Source: Methanobacteriota archaeon (GTDB lineage: Archaea > Halobacteriota > Bog-38 > Methanoflorentales > Methanoflorentaceae). From it: 43,741 bases of DNA. A program made the position numbers and the translations under genes. Below, piece after piece: positions 18,103 to 26,578 of this stretch (the stretch's first letter is position 1; every line of letters begins with the position of its first letter). Where the stretch lies: assembly GCA_003158275.1 (NCBI GenBank), contig PMIN01000091.1, forward strand, positions 4,877 through 48,617. Direction: 5' to 3'. Under the pieces are notes generated by a model. That model made no database searches and had not been told where the DNA came from. It worked only from the letters and a program-made list of their open reading frames with translations.

Positions 18103-18413
18103 TTTGTCTGCTCCGAGACGCACGTACGGTTAACTGATTTCGCCTCTAGATATCCCCTTCGATCTGACAAAGTCCAGTACTGAATCGTACCCAGAAGCGT
18201 GACTTCGTCAATTTTTGCCCCAGTTCTGCAGATCGCGAAATCATGGCTTGCCACATGAGATTCTAGGCGGCGCTGATAGCCTTCGACTGGGCTTGCCACG
18301 AAGACAACCTCGACACAGGATGTCGCGGCTTTCCGTTCCTCACAGACTTGCCCAAACCAATCTGACGCAAGAAGGCCAATATGAGTGCATATCGACCAGT
18401 GTCGGCGTTCCAA
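18099..18413 (-). CDS. Possible small gene or gene remnant coupled to wecC
   Basis: 104 codons ending in a TGA that overlaps the wecC ATG as ATGA, the arrangement typical of coupled genes. The middle (ASDWFGQVCEER, VEVVFVASPVEGYQRR, DEVTLLGTIQYW) reads like soluble protein, but I recognise no family and the first residues look random. It could be the 3' end of a decayed gene that once headed the wecC operon. Together with about 115 bases beyond it, it fills the gap 18103-18529. Confidence 0.25.
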   Translation of the reverse strand: MERRHWSICTHIGLLASDWFGQVCEERKAATSCVEVVFVASPVEGYQRRLESHVASHDFAICRTGAKIDEVTLLGTIQYWTLSDRRGYLEAKSVNRTCVSEQTK

Positions 18414-18502
18414 CGCTAACGCCCAGGCCGACTCGCAATCTTTTACGGGGATCCTTCGGTTGGCAGTTTGGTGGTGCTTGCAGGTGAGCTGAACGCGTTA
18501 AG

Positions 18503-18519
18503 CCTGCGCCTAGCGCAGG
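18503..18519. terminator. Short hairpin after the GT2 gene
   Basis: Perfect seven-base arms cctgcgc and gcgcagg with a three-base loop, beginning 11 bases after the stop of the minus-strand GT2 at 18530. There is no T-tract, so termination is uncertain; it may be a 3'-end stabilising hairpin. Confidence 0.3.
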
Positions 18520-18529
18520 ACAATATCTA

Positions 18530-19465
18530 TCAAGTTCTTGCTGGAGTGACGAGTAAGCGCTTGTAGAAGAGTGTGGCGACACGCTTCATGAAATGAAACC
18601 CTCTCTCCCCGAACAAGGTTGACAATGCGAGCAAAAACGTCGCTGGGTTTTTGTCGTCGGTCCTGAACGCTTTCAGCATATACGCTTTGCAACGGCTAAA
18701 TTCGCCTGCCGCATCGAAGAGGAACGCAGTGATCCGAAAATGCCTCGCCAAGCCCTGTGGTCCGACGTACCGCAGTATATCGTTCTGATTTTTTTCCACG
18801 ATGCGTTCGCGGCTCAGCGCTTGCAGCAAGCTATCTTGGTTCATGGAATCTGGCTCACCCGTGTAGATAATCGCGCACGGTTCATCCACGGTGACGAATT
18901 CGTAGTATCTCGAAAGGGATATGCACGTATCCCAATCTGTAAGAGCGAAAGTGCTCTCATCTAAAAATCCAATTTGTCGTAAGCAGTTCGTCGGTACGAG
19001 CATGCAACAGTAACTTGGCCCAGGTTCAGCAAGCATTTCGGGGTACACGTATCCATTGTACTTTTTCAAGTATTTGATCTTGTAAGAACCGTCTCCTGCC
19101 GTCCACCACATTGCCGTCAATGCAATGTGGTTCCCACCCCTCGCGTTAATGGCAGACAGCTGTAAGTCGGTCTTTTCAGGAATCCAAACGTCATCTGAAT
19201 CCAAAAAAGCGATATACTCCCCGCACGAGTTCTTTATTCCGGTGTTGAGTGCTGCCTGCTGTCCTTTTCTTTTCTCGTGGCACAAGTACTTTACTTGAGG
19301 ATGCTGCAAGAAAGGTTGAACAGCGTCGGACGTGTTGTCGGTGGACCCATCATCCACGACCAATATTTCAAGATCTTGATGCGTTTGGTGGAGGGCGCTT
19401 TCGATGCTCCGTCCGATCACGTGTGCCCTATTATAGGTAGGTATGATGACGCTTACCTTTGCCAA
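18530..19465 (-). CDS. GT2 glycosyltransferase (type A, copy 1)
   Basis: 311 residues. KVSVIIPTYNRAHVIGRSIESAL is the GT2 N-terminus, LVVDDGSTD (about 34-42) binds the nucleotide, GEYIAFLDSDD (about 82-92) has the DXD motif, and LTDWDTCISLSR near 175 is the acceptor-side ED-like motif. No membrane segments. It is about 70% identical by eye along its length to the GT2 at 22744-23682, so they are paralogues. The start is TTG, supported by AGAGGT seven bases upstream, and the leader resembles that of the paralogue. Probably adds one sugar to a lipid-linked glycan. Confidence 0.9.
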   Translation of the reverse strand: MAKVSVIIPTYNRAHVIGRSIESALHQTHQDLEILVVDDGSTDNTSDAVQPFLQHPQVKYLCHEKRKGQQAALNTGIKNSCGEYIAFLDSDDVWIPEKTDLQLSAINARGGNHIALTAMWWTAGDGSYKIKYLKKYNGYVYPEMLAEPGPSYCCMLVPTNCLRQIGFLDESTFALTDWDTCISLSRYYEFVTVDEPCAIIYTGEPDSMNQDSLLQALSRERIVEKNQNDILRYVGPQGLARHFRITAFLFDAAGEFSRCKAYMLKAFRTDDKNPATFLLALSTLFGERGFHFMKRVATLFYKRLLVTPART

Positions 19466-20180
19466 GCTAACCTCTTACGAATAGAAAAATGAGTGGCGTG
19501 TTGCATGGGCTCTTGGAGCTCTGCGACCCATTGTCTGCGTTGTCCTTGTTGCCTCAACCGATGATCCCGAGATATTGGTGAACATAATTGGGGCAGGAGT
19601 TCCCACCGCTGCTGAAGGGCTGTCTCTGATGACTATAACGATTGCGCGTCAGATGCCATGTATCAATGCGCTCAACTTCAGCGACGCGGCCAATCTACTT
19701 CGGCCGTAACAGATACTTTTTGCATCTGCACAACGGGGACGCATTTTGCTTGTTAGAGATGTTTCTCGCATTTATAGATGATATAGTCGCTTGTAAAGTT
19801 ATCTAGAGTCACTGCTTATCGTCCCTGTTTGCACTCTCGCTGGGTAAAAAAGCCAAGATGATTGCGTAAATTAGCGTTAAGCTGTAGAAATTAGCAGAAA
19901 CCGGCACGCGAAGCTTAGACGCACACTATTTGCTTCCGGTTGGCTGTAATCTGTCATAGGGACATTTCGTGAATGAATTCGTACGCGACGCCGGTTGGTG
20001 CTAAACCGCGCTAATGCAGATCGTGTTGCTTCGACGTTGTCCGCGACAAAATGCGGCCGCCAATGTTTTGAGGTCAGTACTCGCTTTAACTGAGCGCGAA
20101 GAAGGTCGAAAGAATCACTTTGAGCAGACACGGAGCCACTCTGGCCCCCGCGGCTGATCCCCACATACCGCAGCTCGTAC
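19466..20180. other. Gap with one protein-like, ATG-less frame
   Basis: On the plus strand a frame after the TAG near 19479 stays open for some 70 codons, to a TAA near 19710, and reads IVCVVLVASTDDPEILV and IGAGVPTAAEG, which is protein-like but has no proper start and no family I know. A minus-strand ORF at 19877-20164 lacks motifs. The first 35 bases next to the GT2 start resemble those before its paralogue. Confidence 0.4.
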
Positions 20181-21152
20181 CTAACCGTTGGCTGGGGTCC
20201 CCCGAAGTCCGTCTATTATGCCTTTGACAAACAGCTCTACAGCTTTATTTTTCTTCTGATAAGCCGCGATGACGATAACACTTAACGGCGCCTTTATTGT
20301 AAAGAAGGTGAGAAGGAACACCAGATACTGCAGCTTTGTCGTTCTTTTTTGCATTAGCCAGAACATGTTCCTAGTGGAGTAGTACACCCTGTTTTCGTGG
20401 GAGCTAGATTTGCTTCCCTTATGCCAAATCGTAGCTTGTGGAACAAAGACGGTAGCATACCCGGCGCGCTGCCCCCTCAAGCACCAGTCAACGTCTTCAA
20501 GATAAGCAAAATACGTTGCGTCGAGTAGCCCTATCTTCTTGATTACCGCCCTCTTCGCTAATACGCACGAGGCCTCGACGAAATCGACTTCTTTTTGTTC
20601 ATCGTACTGGCCTACGTCAAACTCCGCCGCGCCTTTGTGGCGAATCTTTCCGAGCCACGCGTTAAACGAACCGCCTGCAGAATGTAAAAGCGCGGAGCGC
20701 TGCACGGGGTCCAAGGGCATCTTTCTCCACCCAAATGTCTTCCATACAGCGTACTCTGCGGACTCGCCCTCGTAGAGACGGTATATCTTTGGTCCGGTGA
20801 AGCCGATCAGACCGTCGCTTTCGGCCTCTTGAACCAAATAGTCGAGGAAATGCGCTTCTACCACTGTGTCATTGTTGAGCAGCAATACGTAGTCCGCCGC
20901 CATGCTGAGGGCGAGCTCGATTCCGACGTTATTTCCCGCTCCAAATCCTGTGTTTGAATTGTTCCTCGCTATTTGGACCTCAGGATACCTTTCCTTTAAG
21001 AATTCGACTGACCCGTCCGTGGAACCGTTATCGACTACCAATATTGTGTAGTTCGGGTACATGATCGTGCCAAGGGAGTCTATGCATTCGGCTGTATCCT
21101 CTTTTCCGTTCCAATTCAAAACGACTATAATAACCCTCGGACGAGTGTTCAT
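20181..21152 (-). CDS. GT2 glycosyltransferase, rhamnosyltransferase-like (type B, copy 1)
   Basis: 323 residues. RVIIVVLNWNGKEDTAEC and LVVDNGSTDGS (about 35-45) form the nucleotide-binding half. YVLLLNNDTVVE near 88-99 carries the NND variant of the DXD motif. YLEDVDWCLRGQRAGY near 218-233 and IWHKGSKSS are the typical C-terminal motifs of this WcaA/RfbN-like group. A hydrophobic segment near the C-terminus (LVFLLTFFTIKAPLSVIVIAA) suggests membrane attachment. Related to the GT2 genes at 24142 and 40948. A TATA-like attatac stretch lies about 50 bases before the ATG. Ends with TAG. Confidence 0.9.
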   Translation of the reverse strand: MNTRPRVIIVVLNWNGKEDTAECIDSLGTIMYPNYTILVVDNGSTDGSVEFLKERYPEVQIARNNSNTGFGAGNNVGIELALSMAADYVLLLNNDTVVEAHFLDYLVQEAESDGLIGFTGPKIYRLYEGESAEYAVWKTFGWRKMPLDPVQRSALLHSAGGSFNAWLGKIRHKGAAEFDVGQYDEQKEVDFVEASCVLAKRAVIKKIGLLDATYFAYLEDVDWCLRGQRAGYATVFVPQATIWHKGSKSSSHENRVYYSTRNMFWLMQKRTTKLQYLVFLLTFFTIKAPLSVIVIAAYQKKNKAVELFVKGIIDGLRGTPANG

Positions 21153-21342
21153 CTGCTGATGCGTTCTCTTACTGAAACAGTGTGTTGTGTATAGTTGTAT
21201 AATTTCATCATATTCTTATCCCTTCAAGCTGCAGAAATAGGGACAGACAGAACGCGTTCAATGATAGCGTCTGAAAATCATCGTGAGGTTCGCCGTGGAA
21301 GAAATGAGCTTAAATAGCCGTGTTTTTATGCGACTGTCTCCT

Positions 21343-22506
21343 CTAGCGCTCGCGGCGCTGTTTCAACGTAAGAATATAATCGTACATCTCCTCAATCTTC
21401 TCCACCATTTTGCGATCACCAAAATCGCTTGCCTGACTCAGCGCCGCCTTTTGAATCCTTTCTCGAAAATCTGAGTTTTCAATAAGTCGTTTGCAGCTCT
21501 CGTAGATATCGTTCTCAGCGTTGATCAGCAAGCCGGATACTTCGTTCGTGATATAAGAATTAAATGGGTACGCGTCAAAGGCAACAACGACTTTTCCAGC
21601 GGCCATCGCCTCTTTCGCCGTAATAGCACCTGTATCTCTCATGCCCGGAATCAGAATGATGTCGCATTGATTGAAGAATGTGATCGAATCGTGCGGCGTA
21701 CCAATATACGTGAAATTGGTAAATTGGCTCATCTCCTTTACGATGCGTTTGAAGTACGCGCGATCGTACTGGGGGCCGGCGAATATCACCTTGACGTTTT
21801 CATACTCTCGCAAAATCTGAGAGAGGGGGGCGACCAAACGGTGCACGCCTTTAAGCGGAGCAAAACGACCGATGTAGCCAATAACAGGTTCGTTCTCTGG
21901 TCTCGGGCTGTTCACCGCGTTGCCGAACTTGGCTAAGTCTACCCCTACAGGAATCACCCATATTTTCCTCTCGGCGATCCCGAGGTCAGTTAGATAATGC
22001 TTTTCGGCCTGCGTAAACGTCGTTATAGCGTCTGCATATCTGAACTGGGTGTGCAGAAGTGCTCTCCAATAGAGGCTTCGTTTTGCCCTCTGATACCCTA
22101 GTTCGGAGAAATCAGCTCGCATAACGATGGGGGTGGACATGAACCTCTTGAGGATGCACGCGAGATATGAAGAATAGGCCCACGGCCCATAAGCGTGAAT
22201 GATGCTATAGTTGCATAAAGCGCGAGGCCCTGGAAGATAAACTACCGTTTCGAAAAAAGGTAACTTGACTGCTGGATAGTGGTGAATATCGACTCCGCTG
22301 AGATCCCTCTCCCATTCTCTAAACGAGCTGCGTGGGCTCCGACTCCACTCATCGTTATAGGTTGACGTAACGACAGTCACATTATATCCTCTTTCTAACT
22401 GGAGAGCAATAATTCGCTGCTGATCACGGTCGTAACGCGCGTCGAATATATCAATTAGATGAAGAACAGAATAACGAGGCTTTCGGTCTTCACTCGGAGC
22501 TTCCAT
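21343..22506 (-). CDS. GT4 glycosyltransferase
   Basis: 387 residues from the ATG at 22506. The N-terminal domain contains YSVLHLIDIFDARYDRDQQRI and VVTSTYNDEW, and IVMRADFSELGYQ in the middle. IWVIPVGVDLAKFG precedes the C-terminal domain, which has IGYIGRFAPLKGVHRLV and DIILIPGMRDTGAITAKEAMA, the donor-binding signature with the E-x7-E type region. An in-frame ORF continues upstream to 22647, but the extra 47 residues look random and a TATA-like box with proper spacing favours 22506. It is 190 bases from the GT2 at 20181 and 238 bases from the GT2 at 22744, all on one strand. Confidence 0.87.
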   Translation of the reverse strand: MEAPSEDRKPRYSVLHLIDIFDARYDRDQQRIIALQLERGYNVTVVTSTYNDEWSRSPRSSFREWERDLSGVDIHHYPAVKLPFFETVVYLPGPRALCNYSIIHAYGPWAYSSYLACILKRFMSTPIVMRADFSELGYQRAKRSLYWRALLHTQFRYADAITTFTQAEKHYLTDLGIAERKIWVIPVGVDLAKFGNAVNSPRPENEPVIGYIGRFAPLKGVHRLVAPLSQILREYENVKVIFAGPQYDRAYFKRIVKEMSQFTNFTYIGTPHDSITFFNQCDIILIPGMRDTGAITAKEAMAAGKVVVAFDAYPFNSYITNEVSGLLINAENDIYESCKRLIENSDFRERIQKAALSQASDFGDRKMVEKIEEMYDYILTLKQRRER

Positions 22507-22530
22507 TATTCCTAACCCGATCGTATTTGT

Positions 22531-22541
22531 TCTTAAATATT
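22531..22541 (-). promoter_or_regulatory. TATA-like promoter of the GT4 gene
   Basis: Minus strand reads aatatttaaga, about 30 bases before the ATG at 22506. The predicted transcription start is close to 22510, giving a nearly leaderless mRNA. This decides the start against the longer frame. Confidence 0.5.
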
Positions 22542-22743
22542 GTTTATTTGCATAAGGACCATAGCATTGACGTCGCGTGAGGGCGTTTCGGTCGCTTGCA
22601 AGCGTGCCCTCGACGCTGCAGCGCCGGCTCTTCGATCCGCACGTCAAGTTTTATTGGGGGTCCGGACGCTATGGGGGGGCTTGGTGCGTCGTATACCTCG
22701 GCCGTGATCGCGTCGCATTCGTGCTGGTACCGAGCTCTTTGGC

Positions 22744-23682
22744 CTACGCCCCAAATTCCGGTGGTGTGGACAACAAGCGCTTGAAGATGGGCGTGGTAAC
22801 ACGTTTGCCAAAATGAAACGCGCCCTCTCCGAATAACGTTGAGAGTGCCAGAAGAAACAACGCTGGATTTTTGTCGTCAGTTCTGAACGCTCTCAGCACG
22901 TATGCTTTGCAGCGGGCGAAGTCTCCTCCAGCATCAAAAAGGAATGCGATTATCCTAAGGTGTCGCGCCACACCGCGCCGCCCGATAAATCGCTGCATGT
23001 CGTCCTGATTCTTCTCAACGATGTGCAGCCAGCCGAGCGCCTTTGCAAGGGCATTTTTTGAGATAGAATCTGGCTGGTTTCCGTAATATATGGTGCACGG
23101 CTCGTCTAAGGTAGTGAACTCGTAAAGCCGCGAAAGGGATATGCACGTGTCCCAATCTGCCAGTGCGAGAGTGCTTTCGTCTAGAAAGCCAATTTCTTTG
23201 AGGCACGCTGCTGGCGCCAACATGCAACAAAAATTTGGCCCTGGTTCAGCAAGCATTTGTGGGTACACGCGGCCTTCATATTTCTTCAAGTACTTCGTCT
23301 TTTTTGAAGCATCTTCTGCGATCCACCACATTGCGGTCAACGCAACACAATTTGAGCCCTTCTTGCTGATTGCTGATAGCTGCAATTCGAGTTTCTTGGG
23401 AATCCAAGTGTCGTCGGAGTCCAGAAATGCAATATACTCGCCGCCTGCATTTTTTATTCCAGTATTACGTGCAGCCTGATGCCCTCGTCTTTTTTCGTGA
23501 TGAAAGTAGCGCACTTGCGGGTACTGCAGGAAGGGCTTGACAGCGTCGAAGGTTTCATCGATAGACCCGTCATCTACAACCAATATCTCAAGATCCTGAT
23601 GCGTTTGGTTTAGGGCACTTTCGATACTCCTTCCCACAAGGTGTGCCCTGTTGTATGTAGGTATGACTACGCTAACCTTCAC
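22744..23682 (-). CDS. GT2 glycosyltransferase (type A, copy 2)
   Basis: 312 residues, paralogue of 18530-19465 with no gaps apart from the ends. KVSVVIPTYNRAHLVGRS, LVVDDGSIDET, GEYIAFLDSDDTWIP and LADWDTCISLSR are the GT2 motifs. GTG start at 23682 preceded by GAGGG. Differences cluster in the region after residue 200, which could alter the acceptor, while the shared C-terminal FRTDDKNPA...LLALSTLFGE is nearly unchanged. It probably uses a similar sugar donor. Ends with TAG. Confidence 0.9.
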   Translation of the reverse strand: MKVSVVIPTYNRAHLVGRSIESALNQTHQDLEILVVDDGSIDETFDAVKPFLQYPQVRYFHHEKRRGHQAARNTGIKNAGGEYIAFLDSDDTWIPKKLELQLSAISKKGSNCVALTAMWWIAEDASKKTKYLKKYEGRVYPQMLAEPGPNFCCMLAPAACLKEIGFLDESTLALADWDTCISLSRLYEFTTLDEPCTIYYGNQPDSISKNALAKALGWLHIVEKNQDDMQRFIGRRGVARHLRIIAFLFDAGGDFARCKAYVLRAFRTDDKNPALFLLALSTLFGEGAFHFGKRVTTPIFKRLLSTPPEFGA

Positions 23683-24141
23683 CGCAGTACCCTCTTGTCA
23701 ATTCGCGAAATGGCACGGCGCATAACAGAATTATACAGCTGTGCTTGTGCCTCTCGGACGGTGTTTGACTTGAACACAAATCCTGTTATTGACGATATGT
23801 GTGAACGGCGGGGACGACCTTACTCGTCGTTTAGTGTGCTATCGTAAAGCGACTGCAGCCATGCACGTTTTCGGCTGTAAATCATACTAGACAAACTTGC
23901 TATCCACAGATCTTCTTGGCCGATGATACACCTTTTTCGCAACCCGCCTTTAACGAAGGACCTATGACGCGACGCTCGGATTCGCTGGGATCTGACTTGT
24001 GTGCGTGTCGCTCTATCACAGATCAGCTCCGATGCAGATAAAACGTCGGGCGACAGCTAATGATTTGAGTGCGTGCAAAAATACCCCCTTCATTGTTATC
24101 ATCGAGTTCTTTCGTGTCCGAATGTCAGAGATATAGCTGTG
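23683..24141. other. Gap, no gene seen
   Basis: Apart from the leader of the GT2 gene next to it (similar to the leader at 19466), nothing recognisable. Short ORFs lack motifs. Confidence 0.4.
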
Positions 24142-25026
24142 CTATCCGTTTTGAATTAGTCCGTCAGAAGCGCCTTTCAAGAGAGCCTTGAATGCTTCCA
24201 CATTCTTGTCGAAGAACAGGAACCACATGCTGTCAAACCAGATTGCTCCAAGAAAGAAGAACAGGTAGAATAGCAGCCGTTCGCGTGGAGACGCGTACCT
24301 TTTCTCTATCCAGAATCGATTTCTCGTGTGATAGTACGTGCGGAGGCCAAGTGCCCTTCTCCCCGTGTAGGCCTCTTTATGCCAAACCTTTGCAGTGCAG
24401 ACGCACACAATTTTGTATCCCGCTTTTTTTGCGCGTTCACATAAGTCAACGTCTTCCCAATAGGCGAAGAACGCGGGATCGAAACAGCCAATGCGCTTAA
24501 ACAGGGCTGTACTGGCAAGAAACATTCCTGCGTAGTCCACTTGCATTGTCTTCCCGGAGGCGCCATCTACACCTCGCCATTTCAAATAGTGTGGGCGGCC
24601 GGTACCCCAGCTCATCTTCGCTCCTGCTGCTTGGACAACGGTGGGGCGGTCCGCGTGGTACAGGACTGGCCCGGCAATCCCTATGGATGCGTCATTTTCA
24701 AAAGCAGCGACAAGTTTTTTCAAGGCGTTGCGATCTAACGTTATGTCATTGTTGAGTATGAAAACGTATTTGGCCTCACCTCTCATAGCAAATCTAATGC
24801 CGATATTTTGACCCTCGCCATATCCTAGGTTCTGCTCATTTTCGATAAGGTGGACGTGAGGGAAGTCACGGCGGATAATATTCTGTGAGCCGTCAGTTGA
24901 ACCATTGTCTACCACTACAATACCATAATTTGGATAATCCAGTTCGCTTGCTGAATTCAAGCACGCGTGCAACACATCTTTCCCGTTCCAGTTTGGGATT
25001 ATGATGCTCACTTGTGGAGTTGCCAT
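24142..25026 (-). CDS. GT2 glycosyltransferase, rhamnosyltransferase-like (type B, copy 2)
   Basis: 294 residues from the ATG at 25026. QVSIIIPNWNGKDVLHAC, VVVDNGSTDGSQ, YVFILNNDITLDRN and FAYWEDVDLCERAKKAGY are the family motifs; VWHKEAYTGRR follows. A C-terminal hydrophobic segment (LLFYLFFFLGAIWFDSMWFLFF) suggests membrane attachment. The frame continues upstream to a TTG at 25137 that overlaps the previous gene, and an ATG at 25092 is also possible. I prefer 25026 because the family begins only a few residues before the first beta strand. None has a good ribosome-binding site. Closest relative in the window is 40948-41829. Probably co-transcribed with the GT4 at 25127. Confidence 0.87.
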   Translation of the reverse strand: MATPQVSIIIPNWNGKDVLHACLNSASELDYPNYGIVVVDNGSTDGSQNIIRRDFPHVHLIENEQNLGYGEGQNIGIRFAMRGEAKYVFILNNDITLDRNALKKLVAAFENDASIGIAGPVLYHADRPTVVQAAGAKMSWGTGRPHYLKWRGVDGASGKTMQVDYAGMFLASTALFKRIGCFDPAFFAYWEDVDLCERAKKAGYKIVCVCTAKVWHKEAYTGRRALGLRTYYHTRNRFWIEKRYASPRERLLFYLFFFLGAIWFDSMWFLFFDKNVEAFKALLKGASDGLIQNG

Positions 25027-25126
25027 GTCTACACACGCTTGCAAGGTCTGAATCGGTTCTAAGCGATTGACGATAGGCGGGACGTGGTTCATTGCGAGAA
25101 ATGGCTTGACGAATAGCGCTCGCGTT

Positions 25127-26245
25127 TCACGTCTCAATTATGCTGCGATACGCCCGCAAGTAGTCACCTGCTACTTCGTCCCATACTCGCACCTTTCTAC
25201 TCAATTGACCTACGGTGACATCATTGTTATAAACGTTTAATATCAAGTTGGCAAGGGCCTCCTCGTTCGGCGGATAATCAATGCCAAAACATCCAGGTTC
25301 TAGCAGAAACTCGGTAAGCGCCGATGTATTGCTAACGATGCAAGGTGTTCCACGGGCCAGCGCCTCAGCAACAACAAGCCCGTACGCTTCCGTCTGCGAA
25401 AGCAAAAGAAGCATGTCTGCATTGGCATACTCTTGCTCTAGCGTTTCCGGTGGGAGACGCGCGACCCATCTAACTGCCCCATCAAGACCAAGGCGTTTGC
25501 TGCTATTTCTCAGTTCGTTCGCGTAATTTCCCTCCCCAACAATTGTGAGAGATGAGCTAATCCCGTGCGCCTCTTTTAGTTCGGCCATGGCTCCTAAGAT
25601 GAATTGTATCCCCTTGTATTTCTCGACGCGCCCAACGTACAGGAGTGGAATAACCCCTCCTCTTTCTTTCGCTGTTCTTCTCTTGTTTATCTTTCCGACG
25701 CCGATTGGAATAGTGCACACCTTCTTACGCGGTATCGAAAAATCAAGCTGAATCAATGACGCTTCGTAGTCTGATATGCAGATGAACGCATCAACATTTC
25801 CAAGGATCCATCGTCCAAACGGGCGCAGAATCTTAAGCAAAACGCTAGCCCCCTTTGTATGTCCTTCAGCATGATAGTACGGTGAGAAAACTACCTTCCC
25901 TTTCGTGCGAACGACGTCCTTAAGGAGAAAAGCCATCTGCAAGCTTAGTAACGAGTGATAGTTGTGTATGTGGACTACGTCGCACGTACTAAAGGCGCGC
26001 CGGTTTCTTACACAGTAAAGAAACATTTCGGGACTGAGCTCGAACAAGCGTTTACTAATGCGCGAAGAAAACCGCTTGATATGAACCCCGTTGAGTTCCT
26101 CCTCCTTTTGCACGGCGCACGTATTGAGTGTTAGAAGAGTACACGCGTGGCCTCGTTGAGCAAGTCGTTCAGCAACCTCTTTGACCACTACCTCGACGCC
26201 GCCGACACGCGGATAATAATTTGCCGTAATGATTAGTATCTTCAT
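25127..26245 (-). CDS. GT4 glycosyltransferase
   Basis: 372 residues. KILIITANYYPRVGGVEVVVKEVAERL is the standard GT4 start. CTIPIGVGKI closes the N-terminal domain, PLLYVGRVEKYKGIQFIL opens the C-terminal one, and SQTEAYGLVVAEALARGTPCIVSN near 285-308 is the donor-binding E-x7-E motif. The ATG at 26245 is preceded by GGTGA. It is the first gene of a minus-strand run that continues with the GT2 at 24142. It lies head-to-head with the plus-strand GT2 at 26579. Confidence 0.9.
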   Translation of the reverse strand: MKILIITANYYPRVGGVEVVVKEVAERLAQRGHACTLLTLNTCAVQKEEELNGVHIKRFSSRISKRLFELSPEMFLYCVRNRRAFSTCDVVHIHNYHSLLSLQMAFLLKDVVRTKGKVVFSPYYHAEGHTKGASVLLKILRPFGRWILGNVDAFICISDYEASLIQLDFSIPRKKVCTIPIGVGKINKRRTAKERGGVIPLLYVGRVEKYKGIQFILGAMAELKEAHGISSSLTIVGEGNYANELRNSSKRLGLDGAVRWVARLPPETLEQEYANADMLLLLSQTEAYGLVVAEALARGTPCIVSNTSALTEFLLEPGCFGIDYPPNEEALANLILNVYNNDVTVGQLSRKVRVWDEVAGDYLRAYRSIIET

Positions 26246-26578
26246 CGATTCACCGCGTGCGTGCCGGTCATGATAACAAAAGGCAGCGAGGCGCGTATTT
26301 CTATTTTACGTTCGCTGGTAACTCTGAGCTCCTATGTCGTCGTAAATCTTGTCCTCACGGCTCCTAATACTTCCGACTGCGCGTTGCTTAAATGGTGGGT
26401 AGATGCGCCTGTTGTTCTATTCCTAGGCTTATCGTGCCTCGAAGGGCACGCAAGGCATAGGTCGTTCTCCGAATCAGCGCGGAATTTAGTCAGCGATCTG
26501 AGCTATCAGGGCCCAAACAGCAACCTTTATGTCACGAGCCCCAACAGTACGTACATTCAAAAAGGGCATACGAGCGCC
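26246..26578. other. Divergent promoter region, with an in-frame extension of the GT2
   Basis: The plus-strand frame of the next GT2 is open back to a GTG at 26261, only 16 bases from the opposite start, but these 106 codons show no GT motif. A plus-strand TATA-like cctttatgt at 26525-26533 lies about 50 bases before the ATG at 26579. Confidence 0.4.

Noticed and set aside
26261-26578. 106-codon N-terminal extension of the DPM-synthase-like GT2
   Set aside because: It would start 16 bases from the opposite gene, has no motif or conserved pattern, and contains the likely promoter of the shorter gene.
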